In this document: one piece after another, positions 38,095-47,593 of the stretch | Layout: each line of letters opens with the position of its first letter | How positions within the stretch are numbered: position 1 is the stretch's first letter | Source of the DNA: Echiichthys vipera | Taxonomy: Eukaryota > Chordata > Actinopteri > Perciformes > Trachinidae | Length of the DNA stretch: 64,000 nt | Direction of reading: 5' to 3' | Assembly (NCBI GenBank): GCA_963691815.1 | Contig: OY829661.1 | Location: forward strand, 19,922,349-19,986,348 | Program-made: the position numbers and the translations under genes | Notes under the pieces: model-generated | Seen by the model: only the letters and a program-made list of their open reading frames with translations | Databases searched by the model: none | What the model was told of the DNA's origin: nothing

Positions 38095-38335
38095 GACACT
38101 AAAAATGATCACAAAAAGATGCCAAATGACCACAAGTATACACAAAACAACCAAAAATGACTATAGGGATGCAAAATAATTTGAAAACTAAATGTGAAAC
38201 AAAAAAAAGACAGAAACGTAAAAATAGATGCAGAACGACCACAAAAAGATGCAAAATGACTAAAAATAGATGCAGAAACATTAACAGAGTACAACACAAC
38301 TAAAAATGGACATTAAATGACAACAAGATGACTAG
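38095..38335. repeat. Degenerate tandem repeat of about 20-27 bp
   Basis: Variants of ACAAAAAGATGCAAAATGAC and AAAAATGACTATAGGGATGC recur across about 240 bases, spaced irregularly by roughly one to two repeat lengths. Such A-rich tandem arrays are frequent in fish. The reading frames over it are artefacts. Confidence 0.75.
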
Positions 38336-38614
38336 AAACAACTAATAATAATAATAATGCTTTCATTTTAAGATAGGGACAGTGCACATCAAGGAACATC
38401 AATATTTACATATCTCTGTAAACATGCCAGATTATAGCAAAACTGCTCATTTGCATCTGTAGTCCCTTTTATAAATAAAATGAAGAAACAGCAAATTTAG
38501 GGCAATAGATAAAATACAAATAGAAGAGACAGGACACACAGCACAGTACATTACATAGTCAGAAGGACACCAGACCCAGACAGAAAAGTAATGTTTAATT
38601 AGACACAAGTGCAG

Positions 38615-39080
38615 TTAGTTGTAACACTTTTTTTTCAGTTGTCCTTTAAAAGAAGAATATGTGGGGCGTTCCCTTATTGTGGAGGGAAGACTATTCCAAA
38701 TGCACCCCCACCCCAAACACACGCACACACGCACACACACAACAGACACCACATTCCTTCCAAATGCGGTGAGCCTGTGGGGGATCTCATAGTCTCCACT
38801 GTCACAAGCCCTGGTGCTCATACCTCCCAGAGTCCCTTTCCTTATAAATTCATTTAGTGGTGGTGGAGCAAGACCATGGAGACTGTTACACACAAAACAA
38901 GCAAATCTAAAAGTTCTAAAAATCATTTTTTTAATGACTTTTCCAGATATGGTACGAGAAGGTTTATTTTGGGCTTTTTCAGTAGACTCTTTGAATCTGG
39001 GTGTCCTGTTGCTACTGAGACAGAGTGGGGGGCCTCTTATATGTCTGTGCCCAGGGGCCCATTGTCTCATCATCCGTCCA
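38615..39080 (-). pseudogene. LINE reverse-transcriptase C-terminal remnant
   Basis: Read on the minus strand, the frame carries RTFRFACFVCNSLHGLAPPP, LNEFIRKG, the segment RLTAFGRN and then CIWNSLPSTIRE followed by SSFKGQLKKK. The order HGLAPxxLxE ... R..AFG ... IWNSLPxxIR ... SFKxxLK is the C-terminal signature of non-LTR retrotransposon reverse transcriptases in fish. A CA-rich microsatellite (38715-38745) interrupts it. No catalytic YxDD region is present, so this is a 5'-truncated dead copy inside an intron. Confidence 0.75.
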
Positions 39081-39175
39081 TGTGTGAGTGCATCAGATAT
39101 TTTTCCAAAAAGACATTTCAATTTTTGATTGTCATTCCTCACAAGCCAGTATGTTTCAGTTTTCTTTGACCCAGG

Positions 39176-40054
39176 ATGGCGACCAGGGGCGGCGTCAGGC
39201 CCGATGAAGGCCTGATGATGATGCAGGAGCTCGACGACCGGCTGAAAGAGCAGACTGACAAACTGGAGCATGTTCGCCTCGCTGCTGTTGAACTGAAGGA
39301 TAACTTGTCTGGGGTACATTTGGCAAGCAATAAATCTCCATCTATAATAAAAAAAACTATTTGTATAAAACTAATTTTCCTTGTATTTTGCCATTATTTC
39401 GTTTTCTTACACAGAGCAACGGTGATCTTACCCAGGCTATCGCTGAGCATCTTGAATGGTTGAATCACTTGTCAGAGCGAGTGGACACTCTTCACATGAA
39501 CACATCTGTTTTTGTTCAGGTGAGAAATGGATAGTTTCCGACGGGATCGAGGTAATGTGCATCCAAAAGTTGGCAGTAAGCCCTTCTTTAGCTTATTTTT
39601 TCCAGAACTCAATATTATTATATTAGCTGAAAGCAAATGCCACAAAAACAGATTGCAGCTGCCAACTTTGCCTGGTTTGCAACCTGGTTGAATTATCATC
39701 TATGCAAGAATCTGTAAAAACCAGGGTCGTCCAACTGCATTCAGATTTCGTTGATTGATCTAGCTGCTTTGTTAGAAAACTTAGGAAATTAATTCATTCC
39801 AGTGTTCTACCTGGTACTATTCTGAGACTTGGATACACATCAGACAGTGTACAATGCTGTGTTCTAATTTCTGATTAATCTATTTCCAGATGAATCCAAA
39901 GCCCCGCGCATGGGCAGGGAAACAGGGATCCAAACATGGCTACCGCTTAGGACGTCTCCACCAGGTTGAGGATGCCCATTCAGAGTTCGGCTGGTCCCCC
40001 ATCCGCACGCGACGAAACAGTGATGCTGCCTCTGAAATGTCTTGTAACTGGTGA
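39176..40054 (+). CDS. Small coiled-coil-like protein, unrecognised
   Basis: Three coding exons (39176-39313, 39415-39519, 39890-40054) join in phase 0 to give 135 residues. The ATG follows an acceptor (CCCAG|G) at 39174 and stands in good context (G at +4). Residues 16-45 (MQELDDRLKEQTDKLEHVRL and following) and 51-73 (DLTQAIAEHLEWLNHLSERV) look helical with hydrophobic heptad-like spacing. The C-terminus from residue 82 is basic, with tryptophans and PIRTRRNSDAASE, resembling a phosphorylatable RxxS motif. No signal peptide or membrane segment is seen. I do not recognise the family and assign no function. Clean phases and codon-like composition favour a real gene, while the last exon, which abuts repeat-derived sequence, is the least certain part. 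Confidence 0.65.
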
Positions 40055-40595
40055 CCTGGTGGACTGTGGCCTCGACAATCAGAATCTGCTTTATTCGCCA
40101 TGTATGTGCAAACATACAAGTGAGTTGACTCTGGATTTTTTCTCTCTCTTCTGTGTACACAATACACAAAAATACAAAAAAATACAGGAAATCCAAAATA
40201 AAAATTAAGTATTTACCAAAGAAGACAAGATGGAATATATATATATATATATACCTGTTTAGTGCAAATGGGCATGCAATGGCAGGGGGATTCTGGGGAG
40301 ATTAGGGAGACGGCCTGGGGAAAGACACTGTTTTTGTGTCTGATGGTCCTGGCATACGGAGCTCCGTAACGCCTACCTGGGGGAAGAAGTTCAAACAGAT
40401 AGATGAACTGAGGTGGCAATTAGTGCAAAATATTCTACAGCTCATTTCCACCAAATCGGCTGAAAACCAAAGTCTTTACACATTTTATTGTTACATTTTC
40501 ACTCATTATGATGCCAAATTTTTACATATAATACCTGTCCTGTTTTGTTGCGTTGTTGAACATGCTAGATTTCTAATAAAAGCATGGCTAATCCT
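40055..40595 (+). other. 3' UTR of the small coiled-coil gene, largely repeat-derived
   Basis: After the TGA at 40052-40054, text such as CAATCAGAATCTGCTTTATT and CCATGTATGTGCAAACATAC, then GTGTCTGATGGTCCTGGCAT and GGGGGAAGAAGTTCAAACAG (to about 40420), matches a common fish interspersed element. A poly(A) signal AATAAA lies at 40575-40580. The transcript end is therefore placed near 40.6 kb, with most of the UTR supplied by the insertion. Confidence 0.6.
40070..40425. mobile_element. Fish interspersed retroelement fragment
   Basis: Two blocks familiar from fish dispersed repeats, AATCAGAATCTGCTTTATTC and CTGATGGTCCTGGCATACGG, lie in their usual order with a (TA)n tract at 40235-40252 between them. 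The element is incomplete and has no ORF. I cannot name the family with certainty. Confidence 0.55.
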
Positions 40596-40939
40596 ACGGT
40601 GTCTGTGTCCATCTTTTCTCCCCGCGACATTTGTGTAAAGTTTCTGAAATTCTCTAAATTATGTTTGTTTGTTTTTTAATTTTCCTTCAATGAAAAAATA
40701 CTACACACACACACACACACTAAAGGGGTACATTCATTATACAATAAGAGCAAAAAAGTGAACATCATGAATTAGAGGCTTATCCTTACTATTGTCATAG
40801 TAACATATTATGTCCGTAAGGGAAACATTAGCGACCATTGGGGGGGGTGGTAGGGTCGGTGACTAGACTCTGAGAACACAGACAAATAACGGGATGTGGA
40901 TGTTACACACTTCTGTACAGCAGGTGGCGGTATGCACCT

Positions 40940-41186
40940 ACAATTGTTTGCCATCCTCCAGTAATCCAGAGAGGAAGAAGACCCCCCTCTGATCCCAGAC
41001 TGTCCACTGTTCATCACTCTGTTGTTGATAAAGCTTTGGCAGAACGCGTGGGATACTTCCGGAAGGAGCGTCTGGTTTCACGAGACACTAACTTCTTTAA
41101 ACGGATAACTTTGAACTCACCGAGTTGTACTTATTTTTGTATATATATCAAATATTACGGGTAACGAGTGAAACCCTGATAAAAAC
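40940..41186 (+). promoter_or_regulatory. edf1: EDF1 promoter with palindromic ETS site
   Basis: The sequence upstream of the EDF1 start contains ACTTCCGGAAG at 41055-41065, an inverted pair of GGAA cores that fits ETS-family factors, common in promoters of translation-related genes. The region is moderately CpG-rich and has no TATA box close to the start. The transcription start is not resolvable from sequence. Confidence 0.5.
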
Positions 41187-43428
41187 ATGGCAGAAAGTGA
41201 CTGGGACACCGTGACTGTGTTGAGGAAGAAGGGGCCGACTGCTGCCCAGGCCAAATCCAAGCAGGTTAGCAAGAAACACCTCGCTGCATCTACGTTTCTG
41301 TCTATGTAACTATGAACCATCTAAACTAGCCAAAATCCTCCTACACATTGAATTAAACACCCGATCTAACGATTCGTGGAAGCATTAGTAAAATGTGGTA
41401 CACGTGGTTACGGGATAAATTGACTAGCATGCTAGCTGATAACAACAACAACAGTGGACATGGCCGTTAATAACGGTTGAGTGTTGCGTGTTATATTAAC
41501 TTAAAGTCTCTTAGGAAAACTAAAGCTAACCTAGAAATGAAGACTCGAGTCATGGGTAACGCTAGCTACTGTTTGTTAAATATATGACGGTGACCAAAAT
41601 AGCAACTAGCTATCATTAGCTAACCTTAAAAGGGTATTTGGCTAGCTAGCTAAGGTACTCATAACGAGCGCCGCTCTAAAAACAGGGTTATCCTTTTGGT
41701 TCGTCCTGTGAAATGTTAGCGGAAAGATTAGCCACAGGGCAAAAGGGTTAAAACGTTGGCGTGGGTGTGCTCAGGCAGGACTGATGTTGCCTTTTGTTTA
41801 TTTTATGCGTCATGCTTACACAAGCAAATTCGTTACTTATTAACTACATGATGTGTGATAAAAGAACCAGAGGCTGAATAGAGCCATGTCTTAGTGCAGT
41901 CTGCAGTCACTAATTTAATCTGGAATATGTTTTGAAATTTAAGATTTGTCCATCTTTTCTCTAGGCAATCACTGCTGCTCAGAGACGTGGGGAGGACATT
42001 GAGACATCCAAGAAATGTAAATTTATACCTAATTTCCAAGTAGTAATTCTGCAGGCAAAACATGACAAGCACTGAATCAAGTTAACATACTTTGCTATGA
42101 TTATGCTGTTTTTTCACATCTTCAACACTTGATGATGCCCCAACATTACTTTGATCTACTGCTTGTTACATAGGGTCTGCGGGGCAGAACAAACAGCATC
42201 TTGTGACAAAGAACACATCCAAACTGGACCGGGAGACAGAGGAGCTACACCATGACAGGGTTCCCCTGGAGGTGGGCAAGTACATTCAGCAAGGCAGACA
42301 GGAGAAAGGTCTGACCCAGAAAGACCTGGCCACTGTGAGTATACAGACTTCTCATATATTAACATGTAAATACATAACAGTTGACAGTACTGCTGGAAAG
42401 GATGCTTTTGTCTGGATTTGTCAAACATTGTTTAAGAAGAAACCTAAAAACAGAAAATGAACATCACGCTAACCAAGTAATAGTGAAACAAAGTCGTTTC
42501 CTGGCCACATGACTGTGAGGCACTGTTTGTTAGGAAATACAGTATCTTAGCTAGGATATGGACTTTAAAAGCCTTTGAATGTATCAAACAATTTCTCGGC
42601 ACAGTCCTGTATAAAAATAATAACTAGTAACTACACACTAGGGTTGGGTGCTATGTTAAAATTTTCCACCCGGCCCCCAACAGCCCGGCAACTCGCCATT
42701 GCCAGTACATTTACCAGAGTGTACTTGGGCAGCGCTTTCGCCAAACTAACATGTTTCACCAAACCTGTCTTTGTATGTCATCCCACTGTTCCAACAATCA
42801 CCAACTCTGGTTTTGTCAAAATAAATCCTTAATTCACTGAGTAAATGGGAAAATACGCCGTTTCCCCCCACTGCGAGGTGCTGTCTGCTGCACGGCCTCC
42901 GTGGCTCGTTCAGATCTGAGAGACCATTTAATCAGCACAATAAAATTGGAACGGTTATAACAAATTGCTCTAAAAAACTACAACCTATAGCTGATGTATT
43001 CATCTAATCGCCCAAAGCCACTGCAGAGTCAGACACTATTAATAGTGCATGAGAGAACCACAATACCTATTCAGTTTTCTGCAATGTGAAAAATGATTCC
43101 CAGCTAAAGGAAGTGTTTTTGCATGCTTGAGTAATTCTTCCGGCTTGTGCTTAAACAAAGTTATAGCAAATCTTTTCCACAGAAAATTAATGAGAAGCCC
43201 CAAGTCATTGCGGACTATGAGTGCGGAAGAGCAATTCCCAACAACCAGGTCCTGGGCAAGGTAGAGAGAGCAATCGGTAAGAACACACTTTGCTAAGCAT
43301 TTAATGATTGTTATTGTGTCTCATTTGCCATTTGTGTAACACATGTTCATCTTCTGTCATGAACAGGGCTGAAACTGCGTGGGAAGGATATTGGCCTACC
43401 CCTGGAGGCAAAACCCAAGAAGAAATGA
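41187..43428 (+). CDS. edf1: EDF1 / MBF1, endothelial differentiation-related factor 1
   Basis: Five exons (41187-41264, 41965-42016, 42174-42334, 43183-43276, 43367-43428) join in phase to give 148 residues, the usual length of vertebrate EDF1. The N-terminal MBF1 domain starts [20 protein letters not shown] and includes [19 protein letters not shown] Cro/C1-type helix-turn-helix occupies about residues 80-135 ([40 protein letters not shown]). The protein ends KAKPKKK-like (EAKPKKK). EDF1 is a transcriptional coactivator bridging TBP and bZIP factors and also binds collided ribosomes near the mRNA entry channel. All introns are GT-AG. Nothing is broken. Confidence 0.98.
42335..43182 (+). other. 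EDF1 intron 3
   Basis: Intron of 848 bases with donor GTGAGT and acceptor CTTTTCCACAG. I see no RNA gene or nameable repeat in it. EDF1 intron 1 (41265-41964) is likewise featureless apart from several GCTAGC/TTAGC-rich patches near 41400-41700. Confidence 0.6.
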
Positions 43429-43940
43429 ACACAAAGCCTCGAAATCAGCCCTCCCAAGTCCCGATTTCCCCTTATTCTTTCCCCACCTTACCTCCAAGAA
43501 ACCTTCTAAAACTCTCCCCCCATCCCTCCCTCCCTCTACCTGGGCTGATCTCACCTGTGTCCTTCCTGAGGACCTGGTGCTCCACTGCATTACAGGCTGC
43601 ATACTGAAACCGTTTCTTAACCGCATAATCGAATGAATGATGGAACATATTTTTCAGCGTCACAAACTTAAAGTTCTGTGAGTTTTCTTTATTTTTCACC
43701 TGTATGCTTAAGGCTTTGGCATGATACATTCAACTTTTTGATAGTAACGTAAACTCATTTTAAAAAGTCGAATTATTTTCATGACCCAAACAAACTCAAT
43801 TCTGAGCATGATGTTAAGCCAAAAGTGCTTGATTGCATCTTTTTCACACACTTGACAGTGGATGGATGTCAATACAATGTGGAAATGTTTTAATGCTGTT
43901 CTTTGTTTCGATCAGAAAAATAAAGTTTGGCAGTTCACAG
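43429..43940 (+). other. edf1: EDF1 3' UTR
   Basis: It follows the TGA at 43426-43428. A canonical AATAAA at 43918-43923 followed by a GT-rich stretch marks the probable cleavage site near 43940. The first 150 bases are pyrimidine-rich (CCCTCCC runs). Confidence 0.75.
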
Positions 43941-46349
43941 CATTTCTGGGTGTGTATTTTTAGCCACTGTAGCACGAGACTTCATAACAAAAGGTGGTTT
44001 CAATCATTCCTAAAAGTAAAATTGGCAGTTTTGCTAAAGCTGTCATAGCACTCAGTGTTCAAGAGTTAATGCCTAATCATACCAAAACCAGAAATTACAT
44101 TTTCAATCCAAACTACAGATTTAGATATCTGTACTCTGAAAGAGGAGGAGAAAATGCTGCAACAAGCTGAAACCTGAATGTAGTAGTAATATTGGTCCAC
44201 TGGATGTCACAATACTACCAGAAATAGATTGTGGATGTCCTGATGTACTGTTAGAAAACATTTGTGTTGCAGTTTGAATTTTGTGTAAAGGCGTGACAGT
44301 TTTGTGTAGTACTGTTAACGTAGTACATACATTGAAAACATTTCTTAAAGCATTTCCATAAATGTTTAAAACTGGTGATAAAGCACAGGTGTGTAATTCA
44401 AATCACAGTGTCAATTAAGGATTTAGGCACTTTTTGCAGGTGAAATGTTCAGACGCGTAATGTTTCTTGTAGTCTTTTAAATTAACTGACTTAAAATGGA
44501 GAAATGCACAAAGCTAAAATGACAGGCCTCGATAAAGCTTGGCTTTAAGTAGCTGTCTCTCTACAATGTTCCACTTCCACCTCGAATAATTGATTTGAGA
44601 ATTACGCAGTTCTGCTAGTGGTAAGGCTTCCTTCTGTTTTTATTAAAGATTAATGGACATTATTGATGCGGGTCATAAAAGCAGCATAGTAAGGGGAAGT
44701 GCAAGTGGGATAGAATACATTCAAGAGCTGATTGTAAACAAAAAGCACAATGTACTGAGAAGCCTACTCAGGGGAGACAGCCAAAGTGAGTACAGCAGTG
44801 CAAACCATGAAAATCCTGATTCACCTCTATCGGACCCTACAGTGAAAACTCTGCTTTGGTGAGATAAGACCCTGTGCTGCCCCTGGCACATCTGTAAATC
44901 AATATGGTCCTTATTTGAAGGTTGCACCAACTTATAGCAGGCAGCAGAAATCACCAGAAGAACCATGCAGCTGTGAATGTACATCGTTTGGTTCTTTAGG
45001 GGAGATGTTCCCACGGGATGCGGGCTAACGTGTCACTTTTATCTTTGTAATTAATTAGAGCAATGCTACCATGTCTGTTGCTGTTACTCTTGGGTTTCAT
45101 GGCTTCAGGGTTTGGGTGAAAAGGGACTACCCTATACCCCAAAAATATAATCCATCAAGGAGTGAAGCATGCTGGTGCAGTTCATACAGCAGTACTAAGT
45201 GCTTCACTTGTGTGGGTAAATAGCTGCAAATAGGTGACCAGGAAACCACTGGCTATGAGGTCAAAACATGAAACCAGAACATCAAGGACACAGATGGGGA
45301 CAATCCAAGCTGCCCCAGATCTCCATTGATCTTCATCTGGCAGTTCTCCCCAGTGTGACCGTAATTGAGCACTCTCTAATGGATAGGTATGTTGAACTGT
45401 CAGAGCAGGAGCACTCAGGATCGGTCACAGGCTGTACTCGAACAGTGTAAATGGAAATTTGGACTGGCCCGGAACTTTTCTAGAGAGCCTTCCTAAGGCC
45501 AGCTGAGCCAGCCAACAATCAGCACGATATATCCAAACTGTTAGTGGGGTGAATAAATAAGTATGGGTTAAATATGTTGTGTACCAGTTTAAGCACCATT
45601 CACAATCATTTAATACCGATTTGCATGAATGTGGTTTCAGGGCAAGTTTTGATTGTGTATCCAAAGAATGCTGACATGCACTTATAAATAATATATGTTG
45701 TGCATTTGTATTGGGGGCTACAGAAGTACTTCTTTATTTAAATGTCCCATATAGTAAAAACTCTGATTTCCATGTATTTTTTATTAAAGCAGGTTAGGGT
45801 GCTTTATAAATACTGTGAAAGTATCAAAGCACTCAATAGACATGCACGCAGCCCATATTCAGGATCTGTGCCTTTAAATGAGCCGTCAGCACTTCTGTAC
45901 AGATGTGATGTCACGACTATACTATATATATATGAGTATAAATATAACTACAGTACTGTTACAATAATTCGTCTGCTGCAATGACGGTGCAGAGATGATG
46001 AGAGCGCAGATGTGCTCACCAATGAGAGCAGAATGGGCTTTTTCAGGAGGTGTTCTTAAAGAGACAGGCGCTAAAACGGAGCGTTTCAGACAGAGGGTAA
46101 ATAAAGATATATTCAGACAGACAGTTTGAGCTTTGACCATTAAAGTATGTAAACATGTTCTAGTAAAAACCTAAAATACAAGTGTGAACTTGAACATTAG
46201 CACAATAGTGAACCTTCAATAAGTGCATGTCCGGGAAAAGAATACTTTTTTGGATAGATGCAATAGCGGGAGATGGTAGTATTCCCATTTGTAATGACGG
46301 CTGAATGCACAGTAGTGACACCATGGTGGGGTGGGGGTTCAGTCATTAT
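43941..46349. other. Intergenic region downstream of EDF1
   Basis: This is AT-rich sequence without a recognisable gene. A 69-codon open frame at 44653-44862 has no family resemblance or supporting context. The only assigned element is the inverted family A repeat copy at 45990-46205. Confidence 0.6.
45990..46205 (-). repeat. Dispersed repeat, family A copy 3 (inverted)
   Basis: Read on the minus strand it runs ATGTTCAAGTTCACACTTG, then TTTTTACTAGAACATG, CTCTGTCTGAAACGCT, CTGTCTCTTTAAG and CTCTCATTGGTGAGC. This parallels, in the same order, the + strand element at 5855-6060. Agreement over about 200 bases in two places shows a genuine repeat family. Confidence 0.75.
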
Positions 46350-47587
46350 CAGGGTTCCTACACACTTTCCATTGAAATACTCCAGACTTTTTCACACTCA
46401 AATTTCCAGACTTCTCTGAGGATTTTTCAGTCAATATTAAACATCTGAATGCAAGATTTTAAATCCTAATGTCAATAAATGGTTTTAAAATCCAACTTTT
46501 AACATGCATGTTAAATTCTGACTATGTTTGCCATTATGTTGCCAAGAAATTACAAGACATTTTAACACAAGTGTTGTAGGACAAAAGTCAGGAAAAGTCA
46601 TAGAAAAGTGTGTCCAAAAACAAGCCAAAAAAAAGTCATAGTATAGTATGTCGAGAAAAAAAAGTCAAAATATATGTTGAAAACAATGCTTAAATTAGTC
46701 ATAGGTTAGCCTGTCTAAAGCAGTCATGGCATAGTTGCTTGAAAAAAGTCATGAAAAGTCATAGAAAAGTGGGTCCAAAAATAAACCAAAAAAAAAAAGG
46801 TCATAGTAGTATGTTGGAAAAAAAAGTGAAAATATAATATGTCAAAAACAGTGCTTAAATCAGTCATAGGTTAGCCTGTCTAAAGCAGTCAGGGCATAGT
46901 TTCTTGAATACAGGGTTTCTACACATTTTTCAGACTCAAATTCCAGACTTCTCTGAGGATTTTTCAGTCAATATTAAACATCTGAATGCAAGATTTTAAA
47001 TGCTAATAAAGCTAATGTCATAATGCTAATAAATAGTTTTAATATCCAACTTTTAACATGCATGTTAAATTCTGACCATGTATGCCATTACGTTACCAGG
47101 TAATTCTTTAGACATTTTTACATACATATTGAACTCCGAAACCCCTAGAGACAGTAACAGTAGAGAACTAACCAGGGAACTACAAAAGAAAACATAAGTC
47201 TTTGCTTCATTGGCTATTAGAGTAAGCATACTTTAAATAAATAAATAAAATGATGTTAAATAAAAATGAATCATAAATTAAATGTAGACACGTATGGAAA
47301 AAAGTCAATAAATGACAATCGCAGTTGCATGGTGAGCGGTAACCATGGTAACTCCGACACTATTCTACAGCCAGCTTGATTAGTTTCATATCATCTACAG
47401 GTTGGCTATGTTGCGTTAGTAAACTTGTTGTGATTTGTATATATTGATATATTTTATTTTAGAAAGTGAGATAATAGTCTGAAAACAATACAAACATTTT
47501 TCCACTTTTCCCTTTTTCCAAACTGATCCAGACCTGGAAATGATTCAAATTAACTCCCATTCTTTTCCATACTGCGTAGGAACCTTG
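46350..47587. mobile_element. Non-autonomous hAT-like transposon with internal duplications
   Basis: The left end reads CAGGGTTCCTACACACTTTC and the right end, read in reverse complement, reads CAAGGTTCCTACGCAGTATG. These are inverted termini of the CAGGGTTCC type seen in hAT elements. CATTAT flanks both ends (46344-46349 and 47588-47593), part of a likely 8-bp target duplication with mutated edges. The interior has no transposase. It contains a second left-end-like block starting CAGGGTTTCTACACA at 46911, which repeats the first ~230 bases. It also holds two tandem copies of a roughly 160-base A-rich unit (about 46590-46750 and 46750-46910). Confidence 0.8.
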
Positions 47588-47593
47588 CATTAT

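Larger units (their letters stand above)
36967..39174 (+). other. Intron 1 of the small coiled-coil gene
   Basis: This 2.2 kb stretch contains three repeats listed separately: a fish interspersed repeat at 37533-37915, an AT-rich tandem repeat at 38095-38335 and a LINE reverse-transcriptase remnant on the minus strand at 38615-39080. No exon is recognisable. The acceptor TTCTTTGACCCAG ends at 39174. Confidence 0.55.

Noticed and set aside
38095..38335. Possible CRISPR-like array of short repeats
   Set aside because: Repeats are degenerate, A-rich and irregularly spaced, with no unique spacers, in an intron of a vertebrate gene.
44653..44862. 69-codon frame between EDF1 and PRAG1
   Set aside because: No recognisable family, no splice sites or promoter context, and within chance length for this region.
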